A DNA stretch of 64,000 nucleotides from Ciborinia camelliae (lineage: Eukaryota > Ascomycota > Leotiomycetes > Helotiales > Sclerotiniaceae), in contig JANPYM010000004.1 in the NCBI GenBank assembly GCA_025890175.1, forward strand, positions 62,001 to 126,000, written 5' to 3'. The translations under genes were made by a program, and so were the position numbers. Under the pieces are notes generated by a model. The model saw only the letters and a program-made list of their open reading frames with translations, had not been told where the DNA came from and ran no database searches. Shown here piece by piece: positions 55,958-64,000 of the stretch (positions within the stretch are counted from its first letter, which is position 1; every line of letters begins with the position of its first letter).

Positions 55958-58181
55958 TTTGCTTATTTCTTTTTCTTTTCTTTTCTTTTCTTCTCTTTTC
56001 TTTTGTTTTCTTTTATTTATTTCCTTTCCTCTCCGTTCGTTGTTTTTATTAGGATTATTGTTTCTGAGTTTGAGGTGAAATAGTATTAGGAAGAGTGTTG
56101 AGTTGAATTGATTCTGGAATCACTGATGAGGAGCTCGGGAGCAATGATAGGTAAAGGTAAATAAAAGCTTTGATGTTGATTGGAAAGCTCACACTAAACG
56201 CTATGATAAAAAGCACGCGAGCTATCACCATTTCAAGCTAGTGTTCTCACTCGATCCACACTTACCCCAGATATTGTTAATATTACCTTAGCGAATGATA
56301 AGATTAAGACGCTAAGATAACGGATAACGGAACAACGGAACAACGGAACAACGGAACAACGGACATATTTCCGCACTCTTCCTTCCCATTTGATTCCTTT
56401 TCTGCCGTTAACGAATCATCCATTTTATTATTACTCTACATTCATTCATCTTCATTCAATGTTATGACTTCATTCACTACTCTCGTCGTCGCCGCCTCAC
56501 ATGTTACATTCCAAGGTTTCTATTCTTCACGGTTGTTTCGCATCAAGATGTTCTCTCCTTTAGTTGCTTCAAATACCGGGACGGCGTCGATATTCAACAT
56601 TCGAGTACATCCCTGCACTGCAATCCTGTGTATAGAATTGTCCGCGATGTTCGATGTAGTTCTTGAATGATCCGTGGTATCAATCATGGATGAGATATAA
56701 TGCTTCAATTCGTTCGTACAGTACCACGCATTGAGCTGTTTCACTCTATTTGTCTTTAAATTCTTAAGTCTTCACAAGTTTGGAATTCATGGAGTTGGGG
56801 TTGGTGTAGGTGTAGATATTGGAGTGTGCCAATGCAGACCCATATCACCGATTGAAATCATCGTATTCAAAATTTCCCTCGAGTATTTTGGCAGTCTGAT
56901 AGACATTACTAGATCCATTTTCAAGGGTGGATTGATGATCTTAACGCTGACTACAGGAATGCCGAAATGGAGGATGGACTGATGCCAGTCTGTCTGATGG
57001 CCAAACAATATATTGTTTCTTACTCTATAAGATGTATGAAGTTATCATTAAAGTTATACGCGAGCCAACTCAGCCAACGCAGCCAAGGTGCTTACTGCGC
57101 TTTTATACTTGTTATGGCGGGGGCTTGCGAATCCCCCCTTCCTTTGGCTAAGGATCGGTGGGTCAAGCAACAAACTTACCATCCCAGGAGAAATCTTCTT
57201 GGAATTTAATCCTATAAGCAACAGAAAAGGTTAAAATAATCTATCCTATATACGCAATCTTCATATCGATGTCCCATGACTTGAACCAGAATCTCCTGTT
57301 CTTTCAAGTCCGGGTATTAGCAAACATATTACATATACCTATTTCCTATATCTTTCTCATTATATGAAAGGAATAATCCAGAGTTAATTAACCTCTATAT
57401 TACAAAATCATTATACACCAGTGACACAGGATGCACAACATGTCACAACCCCACTTCAATCTCCCAAGACTTCCCCCTATTTTCCCGAATCACATCGACT
57501 TGGCATAATCCAATTTCCAAAAACACGTTACACCGGGCGTTACACTTGACTGGAGGCACAGTCCGGAAATTTATATGCAGGTGCCAACAGTGAGACTAAT
57601 TAAGGAGAATTAAAAGGAATTGAGGAGACTCAATCTTTCAATATATGGAGTAGACATATTACTGGGTCGGGTAAAGGAGAATAATTATACCTAAATGAAC
57701 CGAGCTAAGGATCGTCTAATTCCCTGTCTATCATCAAGGATTGCAATCAGGGGTACGCCAATTTAGCCATCACACGGTTCACACCAAAGGCTTTTCATTT
57801 GCACTACAGGGAGATCGCGACTCGCTTACCATTCCTTCCAGACGCCAGTGTTTCCAATATACAAGCGAAGAGATGAATAGATTAATTGAAAAACTTTATA
57901 GATAATTACAATGGGGTATGGTATATGCTTATAAGGCACAATCTCTCCATCGTCAGCATGTTTTCTCTTCTACCATCAAGCACCTTTGCTCCTCACGTTC
58001 ATTTTTGGATATCACGCTCCTTTCGAAAGCCTTTCGCACCTTTCACATAACTCCAGGTCGAGTTCATTCGCTCTTTGAAAATTCATATCTTTGCCTACTC
58101 ATCAAATATTCGGTCCGAGACCAAATCAAGCCAAGAACTATTCTATCCAACATCTATCTCAACATCTCAACTCAAATCAAA
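55958..58181. other. 2.2-kb spacer upstream of the GH45 gene
   Basis: Includes a pyrimidine tract (TTTTC runs, about 55970-56030), an AACAACGG tandem run (about 56328-56362) and a GGCTAA word at 57146. The latter is the core of the XlnR/Xyr1 site, 1.0 kb upstream of the cellulase. No gene supported. Confidence 0.45.
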
Positions 58182-59328
58182 ATGCAGCTCCCAATGAAGA
58201 CTCTCGTCGCTCTCCTCCCCTTCTTCCTCCAAGTCAGTGCTCAGGCGTCCGGTTCAGGTACCACAACTAGATATTGGGATTGCTGCAAACCTTCCTGTGC
58301 ATGGTCGGGCAAAACCACTCTTGCATCTGGCTCAACCCCTGTTGGAACTTGCGATATCAAAGACTCTCCTCTCTCAGACCCTACCGGAAATGCTGCTTCT
58401 GGATGCGCTTCTGGGGGAACCGCCTACATGTGCTCGTCCCAATCTCCTTGGGCCGTCACAGATGATTTGGCATATGGATATGCTGCCGTCCACATCGCGG
58501 GTGGTACTGAAGCTTCTTGGTGTTGCGCATGCTACGAATTGACCTTCACTAGCACTGTTCTTGCTGGCAAGAAGATGATTGTTCAGGCTACGTAAGTTCA
58601 ATCTTTTTCGAATTTATATCACTTCTTTATTTTTGGAAAACCCGGTTTCTAATATTGTTCCATCACAGTAACACTGGTGGTGATCTCAACTCCAACCAAT
58701 TCGATCTTGCTATTCCAGGTGGAGGTGTCGGTCTCTTCAATGGGTAAGTTTCTCCTCACATTTACAGAAAGATCGATATCCCGTAGACATATATACTAAC
58801 ATGAATAATTCCAGCTGCACCGCCGAGTTTGGAGCCCCTTCAACAGGATGGGGAGCTCAATATGGTGGTGTCACGGCAGCTTCGTCGTGCTCCACTTTCC
58901 CCAAGGCTCTTCAACCAGGTTGTGACTTCAGATTTAATTGGTTCGAGGGTGCCGATAACCCAACTGTCGACTACAAACAAGTCGAATGCCCAGCCGCATT
59001 GACCAAGAGCACCGGATGTAAGAGAGCTGATGATACGAGCATGCCTGCTCCAGATGCATCGGGAACCGCATCGGCTTCCTCGGTAGCAGCTACTTCTGCT
59101 GCTTCTTCTTCTGCTGCTGCCGTAGCACCAACTTCTGCTTCCTCATCCGCTGTCGTTGTTGTCCCAACTTCTATCTCTGTCTCTTCATCCACTGCCGTTG
59201 TCGTTCCAACTTCCGCTTCTTCTTCCAAGGCTTCTTCCTCATATACACCATCCAGTGTTTCCACATCCGCTCCAGAACCCACTGATAGTAGCGGAGATGA
59301 TGATGATGATACCTGCGATGCCGAGTAA
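58182..59328 (+). CDS. Endo-beta-1,4-glucanase, glycoside hydrolase family 45, 332 aa
   Basis: Three exons, 58182-58591, 58669-58743 and 58815-59328. A signal peptide ([20 protein letters not shown]) precedes the GH45 signature [13 protein letters not shown], which contains the catalytic Asp. The domain continues with [34 protein letters not shown] (second Asp) and [12 protein letters not shown], ending about residue 225. Twelve or more cysteines fit the disulfide-rich GH45 fold. It cleaves internal bonds of amorphous cellulose by inversion. The C-terminal 100 residues are a Ser/Ala/Val/Thr linker. It would normally lead to a CBM1, but here it ends in [11 protein letters not shown], so no cellulose-binding module is present. 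ATG 58182 is chosen because it begins the signal peptide; the frame stays open upstream. Confidence 0.95.
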
Positions 59329-60851
59329 ATCCCGCAAGGTATTACCTATGATAGATAGGGACCTCGAGGTAGATGAGAGGGCATGGATGGATAAATAATT
59401 CGCGGCCGCCCACGGAAGGAGATGAAGATGAAGATGATGAAGATAAAGATATGTTCTTGTATATAAATAACTTTTCAATCATATTTAAAGATTACCTACC
59501 TACCTACACAAAGTCGATTTTTGATGCGGGAATCCTATTGCAATTGCACGTCTTTTACTACCTACCTATGCTTGGATGATCGATTTAATTTTGATTGCAT
59601 TTTCTGAATCGTCAATGACAAACAACCTTATAGAAAGATTAAATAAATAAAACCTACCTAATATCAATCAATCTTACCAGTCTTACCAATCTAGATCTAG
59701 ATCTAGATCTAGCTGATTCTCATGCATAGTCCCGAGTCCAGACTATCCAACATTTACTTTGTTACTTTAATTTAATTAATTTACTCTACCTTACCCTTAC
59801 TTCACAACAGCATCTAAATTCTAATCTCATCATTCCTAATACACGGAATCATGGATCATCGATGTCCTCAAGTCCTTCTTTCCAGCATAATCCTCCTACC
59901 TACCAGGACCGTACCATCTGTCAGGTAATAGTACCTAGAGTACCTTATTTTACATCTCAATCTCGATTCTCTAGGTATCTTTACCTACCTACCTACCTAC
60001 CAATCATCTAACCATCCAATCAGTATCTATATGTAATCATATCATATCACAGTTACAGTAAAAACAAGATAATACCTCATTAGATACCTATTTAGAGTTT
60101 CGCTCATTAAACACCCATTCCCCTACCCGGTAGACCCACCGCATATCCATCCATACCTAACCATGCACCGCATATCACATCATATTAACGTCCCCATAAA
60201 TACCTACCTAGGACTGACATCCAATCCTTGAATACGGGCCGGCATATCTACCGGCACTACCTAGGTAGGTATGATATCGTATACTCTATAGGTACCGACG
60301 GACGGATGAACGGATGGTCGGATAGAGAGTTCCAATCGGTCGGCATTTCGAGTTCCAAGTTTAGATATTATATAGGTACCTATAAATTATAGGCTATACG
60401 CCAATATGGGCAGATATCATTTGAATTGAAGATGACAATCAATAAAGCTACTACAGTATAGTCTCCAATACCATAGCATAGCGTAAAACCATGATAAGAT
60501 GCAAAGATTTTCAAACCTTGATTATTTGATTCATTCACGAGGTCATACGTCGGTATATTAATATAAATTCTACAGAAGTAAGGTTGAATCGCATGCTAAA
60601 AAAGTACTACAGGATACCCATATCGCAATGTATGCATGTATCAACTCCAAATTTCAGTCCTCCAATCCGCAACCTGTCAGTCAACCTAAAGGTCAGGCCA
60701 AGCCAAGCCAAGCCCGCTGCTCGTCGTTTATCAAGCATGCGTCCGTCCGTCTATACATTGATATCATATCATATCAAATACAAATCAAATCATGATACCA
60801 TACCCCAATGGTCGAACGAACGACACGAACTTCACCCCACTCAGCTGCACT
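59329..60851. other. Spacer, 1.5 kb, rich in ACCTACCT and CCTAGGTA words
   Basis: Contains CTAGAT hexamers (about 59690-59713), an ACCTACC tetramer run (about 59980-60001) and a CTACCTAGGTAGG palindrome near 60259. No gene seen. Confidence 0.5.
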
Positions 60852-62581
60852 CTACCAGCCCCAAGTTCTATCGACCAACTTAAAAGGTTTCCAAACGATC
60901 CTCTGAGGATCAATGACCCTCTTCGGCTTCAACTTTTGCTTTTCCCTCATCGCCTCATGTCTCTTGATCAGCGCCGTGGGCAAGACCATCTTATGTTCTC
61001 CCTTGTGATAAACCTGCATCTTGAGCGCCTGCAACGTATGTTCCACATCCGCGCTCGTCATGTTGAGTTTTTGCGACAATCCCTCGATGCTAATCCTCTC
61101 ATCCTTCTCATTGTGTATCAAGAGTTCCTCGACGATGCGCTCGGTCCAGTATTGTCGATATGAGAGGAGACCGAGATCCGAAAGGGGTTTTTCCGGCGAG
61201 CCGAGCTTGCCCTCGATTTTCGAGAGCTCGTAGGAAAAATTGATGAGGAGTCGACCATACCCTTTACGTTGATATTGTGGAAGCGTCAGGATACAAGCTA
61301 CATTGTATCCATCCGCGCTTTCCTTCTCTTTGGAAAAATACCCCACCAAATGAAACCCCTTTTCGTCTCGTGAACACATGACGTAGAACAAGAAAGGATC
61401 CACGTCATAGTAGAGAGTTTTGTGATCGAGAAACATTTTGGATATGAGACATAAGTTTCGACACCATGTTCGTTGACGGCGACCATCGATTTCGAAAAAG
61501 GAGACATAGTCATCCCGATAGATTTCATTCCCGGGAGGATGCTGTAATGTGCACTTGTGACGGTGACGAGTAAATGATTTGAGGTCTCCGTAATAGCATA
61601 AACAGAATTCACAAATGTACATGAGATCCTCTTGAGTGAAGACTTCTGGGTAAGGAGAGAAATACCAGGGGTAAAGATCGAATTTACCGAATTGAACTTT
61701 GGAGATATTTCGAATACGTGATATCTCGGCTTGATTTTGAGTCATGGAACCTCCCGTTCGTAGTTTTTCGATTTCTTCTTCTCGACTGAAATGTTGGGCA
61801 GGTTCATTTTTTGCATTTGCTGCTTCAGCTGCGGCTTCATCGACATCCATGGGATCATTAGCTTCAGGAGTAACATCGAGGTCCAATGCCATAGTAAGTT
61901 TTGAATCTCCATCTCCATCAGCATCTGGAGTCTGTCTCTGAGAGTCCGCAAACTCTGACCATGGGTGAGCATTTGAGCCGGATTCTGAAACTACAGAGTC
62001 TTCTCTCTTGCTTGCTGGGGCTGCTCGTTTTTGATTCTTTTTATTAGCAGCGGTAGTCTTTTTTGCAGCTGGAGCAGCTTTAGATTTCTCCTTTGGTTTT
62101 TCTGGAGCGGGCCATTCAACATCTTGAGTGAAGTCTATTCTAATGGCTGGAACCCATTCATCTAGACGTTTGTTGAAATTATCAAAATTGCAGTAAAATT
62201 GACGACCACTTTTCGTTTCTTTTATACTGAGAATTTCTGCTCTTCTAAGCGCACCATCCTAAAATAAAATTAGTATAAATATTTTGATAGAGAAGACGAT
62301 CTTCTAATCCAAAAGGTATGAAGAAAAAAGAAAAAGAAAAGAAGGCAAGAAAGAATTTTGGTGTTGAAGTTGTGAAATATCTGTATGTATATGGATGGTT
62401 ACTAACCTTCTGTACCATAGCTATACATCCTGCCCTACAGGCACTGGTTAGCACCAATATATTTTTGCGACCGTGAAATTGCGACGAAAACTAACCTCAA
62501 AGTATCAATAGTTGCTTTACTCTTGGGCTTAGGTACCGGTGTTCCGACAGAAGAATCCTTATCTTGAGACGGACCCGTCAT
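60852..62581 (-). CDS. ESA1: Histone acetyltransferase Esa1 (MYST family, NuA4 catalytic subunit), 506 aa
   Basis: Three exons are inferred: 62581-62496, 62434-62407 (28 nt) and 62258-60852. The N-terminal part encodes a Tudor-knot/chromo-barrel (RAGCIAMVQKDGALRRAEIL, then FYCNFDNFNKRLDEWVP). A Lys/Ala/Pro-rich linker follows. The MYST domain has the C2HC zinc finger CEFCLCYYGDLKSFTRHRHKC at about 254-274 except that one Cys spacing is read by eye. It also has the catalytic Cys in NVACILTLP (about 360), the acetyl-CoA loop QYQRKGYGRLL (about 366) and the general base Glu in GSPEKPLSDLG (about 394). Esa1 acetylates histone H4, H2A and H2A.Z for transcription and DNA repair. Length and domain order are normal. 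It is divergent from the Rex4-like gene. Confidence 0.95.
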
Positions 62582-62912
62582 GATGATGAATTTTAATAAA
62601 AAATTGTAATTATTCCGATGAATGTGAATTGTTTTTGATTGATTTCGTAAATTCGTTGCTGGCGTCCTTTGAGTGTTCAGGTAGAAGAACAATTGGATTG
62701 GAGGGGCAAATTGACAAGGCTGTTGATATCCGGTATATATTTATTAGCCTAGGGTTGCTCGTTGCTCGTTGCTTACCGGTATCTAGGTTGTTGATATTCA
62801 GCCTTGCCTTATCGCCTATTTTATTTTACCTGGGTGAAAATCCAATCCCTCCATATTTTATATTTTTGCAATGATAGGTAATTATACGTAATTAAAATCA
62901 ACAGCATCAACG
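62582..62912. promoter_or_regulatory. Divergent promoter of the Esa1 and Rex4-like genes
   Basis: 331 bp between two start codons on opposite strands. It contains a repeated GTTGCTCGTTGCTCGTTGC stretch near 62753-62772. No further gene. Confidence 0.5.
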
Positions 62913-63947
62913 ATGGCACCAATTCTATCGAGCAATTGGAAGAACCTACAAGCCGCACTGAAGAAGAACCCCAAAGCAGACCCGGAAGCCAAGAAACGAA
63001 AAGCGGCCGAACCATCGGAGAGAACGAAAGATAGTATCGCAAAGCGGAGAAGGCTAGAAGGAAACGCAGCCAAATCTCGACCAATCGCAGACGCAAAGGG
63101 AGCAGGAGGAACAGGGACAGGAACAGGAACAAAGAACAAGAAGATGGGAGGAATGGGAAGTTCACCCACCTTGGAATCTTCACGTGCAGATGATGATGAT
63201 GACAATATACCACGTCCCCAAAATGCACCTTCTGCGTCCTTGGCTCTGTGGGCGGAAGAGAATGGTATCTCGGCGAAAGATCTGGCGGAGGCTTATGGAG
63301 GAAGTTTGAAAGATGCCACGATTCAAGGAGCGAGGGCCGATAAAATCAATGGGGGATTTTCGGAAGATGTCGATATAGGAAAATACATCGGTATTGATTG
63401 TGAAATGGTAGGAGTAGGAGGTGTGGAGGATCGATCGGTGTTGGCTCGAGTTAGTATTGTCAATTTCCATGGCACACAGATATACGATTCATTCGTACGA
63501 CCCAAGGAATTTGTGACGGATTGGAGAACCCATGTTTCTGGTGTGTCGACGAAGAATATGGCAACGGCAAGGGAATTCGACGAGGTGCAGAAAGACGTTG
63601 CGGCTATTTTGAAGGGGAGGATATTAGTGGGACATGCGATCAAGAATGACTTGGATGCCCTGGTGCTGAACCATCCGAAGAGGGACATACGCGACACATC
63701 GAAATTTTCAGGTTTTAGGAAATATAGTAATGGGAGGACGCCGAGTTTAAAGAAGCTGTCGAAGGAGATACTGGGTGTGGATATTCAGGGTGGTGAACAT
63801 TCCAGTATTGAGGACGCAAGAGCAACTATACTTTTGTTCAGGAAACACAAGTCGGCCTTTGATATCGAACATGCGAAGCATAATCCTCCAACCTCTGGCG
63901 CATCATCGAAGTCTAAGCCAAAGAAGAAGAAGAAAGGGAAACGTTGA
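62913..63947 (+). CDS. REX4: RNA exonuclease Rex4 (DEDDh family), 344 aa
   Basis: A single exon from ATG 62913. The N-terminal 150 residues are basic and low-complexity, with KKRK and KRRR clusters suited to nucleolar import and a GTGTGTGT run. The 3'-5' exonuclease domain follows: IGIDCEMVGVGG (Exo I, Asp162 and Glu164), HAIKNDLDAL (Exo II, Asp246) and GGEHSSIEDARATI (Exo III, His296 and Asp301), which together form the DEDDh set. The C terminus is Lys-rich (KPKKKKKGKR). Rex4 acts in rRNA maturation, particularly balanced processing within ITS1. All catalytic residues are present. It shares its promoter region with ESA1, running in the opposite direction. Confidence 0.95.
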   Translation: MAPILSSNWKNLQAALKKNPKADPEAKKRKAAEPSERTKDSIAKRRRLEGNAAKSRPIADAKGAGGTGTGTGTKNKKMGGMGSSPTLESSRADDDDDNIPRPQNAPSASLALWAEENGISAKDLAEAYGGSLKDATIQGARADKINGGFSEDVDIGKYIGIDCEMVGVGGVEDRSVLARVSIVNFHGTQIYDSFVRPKEFVTDWRTHVSGVSTKNMATAREFDEVQKDVAAILKGRILVGHAIKNDLDALVLNHPKRDIRDTSKFSGFRKYSNGRTPSLKKLSKEILGVDIQGGEHSSIEDARATILLFRKHKSAFDIEHAKHNPPTSGASSKSKPKKKKKGKR

Positions 63948-64000
63948 GAGGTTGTACAGGCTCTTCCTCGTGCAATATTCATTCAATAAGAATCTTGCCC

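Noticed and set aside
56464..57209. Short open frames upstream of the GH45 gene
   Set aside because: Overlapping on both strands with no recognisable motifs and no neighbour support.
57262..57322. tRNA-like minus-strand segment (GGTTCAAGTC and an anticodon-like loop)
   Set aside because: T-stem bases do not pair and no acceptor stem can be formed; at best a fragment.
58374..59478. Frames antisense to the GH45 gene
   Set aside because: Mirror images of the Ser/Ala-rich linker codons; no independent signal.

Overview
The window reads as nuclear DNA of a filamentous ascomycete. Genes lie on both strands and are separated by long AT-rich spacers. They carry short introns (about 50-220 nt, GT-AG plus two apparent GC-AG) with CTAAC-type branch sites. 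A single 5S rRNA gene sits alone between protein genes, as in other filamentous ascomycetes with dispersed 5S genes. From remembered protein similarity I lean towards Leotiomycetes (Helotiales, Botrytis/Sclerotinia-like), but that placement is an inference.

Layout. 1-645: partial Ser/Thr-rich single-pass membrane protein (-). 4.3-6.2 kb: broken HET-domain gene, flanked by diverged direct repeats. 6.95-8.85 kb: conserved protein of unknown function (-). 9.07-10.18 kb: G-rich minisatellite built from 8-bp and longer modules. 11.2 kb: interrupted tRNA-Pro(CGG)-like gene. 12.9-16.5 kb: divergent pair, Csm1/Pcs1 monopolin-type protein (-) and Msp1 AAA ATPase (+). 17.3-18.7 kb: cystathionine beta-lyase. 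19.2-20.3 kb: Cys-rich receptor-like membrane protein. 20.7 kb: 5S rRNA. 21.2-25.05 kb: membrane-anchored protein resembling a deuterolysin propeptide (-), divergent from a complete M35 deuterolysin (+). 25.1-29.7 kb: gene desert with two adjacent AT-rich elements bounded by inverted repeats of Tc1/mariner type. 29.7-31.3 kb: class I aminotransferase (-). 32.3-36.3 kb: very large disordered protein with an RG-rich C terminus (-). 37.7-39.4 kb: ATP synthase subunit f (-) and complex I NDUFS4-type subunit (+), sharing a 269-bp divergent promoter. 41.8-43.0 kb: hypothetical protein (-). 43.8-47.4 kb: Prp22 DEAH helicase (+). 47.7-48.3 kb: GFA/CENP-V zinc enzyme (-). 48.9-51.4 kb: tandem repeats, a 5S-like sequence and a cytochrome P450 pseudogene. 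53.3-54.4 kb: F-box-like protein (-). 55.6-56.0 kb: 63-aa single-pass protein (-). 58.2-59.3 kb: GH45 endoglucanase (+). 60.9-63.9 kb: divergent pair, Esa1 acetyltransferase (-) and Rex4 exonuclease (+).

How it fits together. Core eukaryotic genes (splicing, respiration, histone acetylation, chromosome segregation, mitochondrial protein quality control, methionine metabolism) form compact divergent pairs. Secreted and accessory genes (GH45, M35 protease, membrane sensors), the two relics (HET, P450) and most repeats lie in the long spacers. Exon limits below come from reading splice sites and protein continuity by eye; no alignment or expression data were available.
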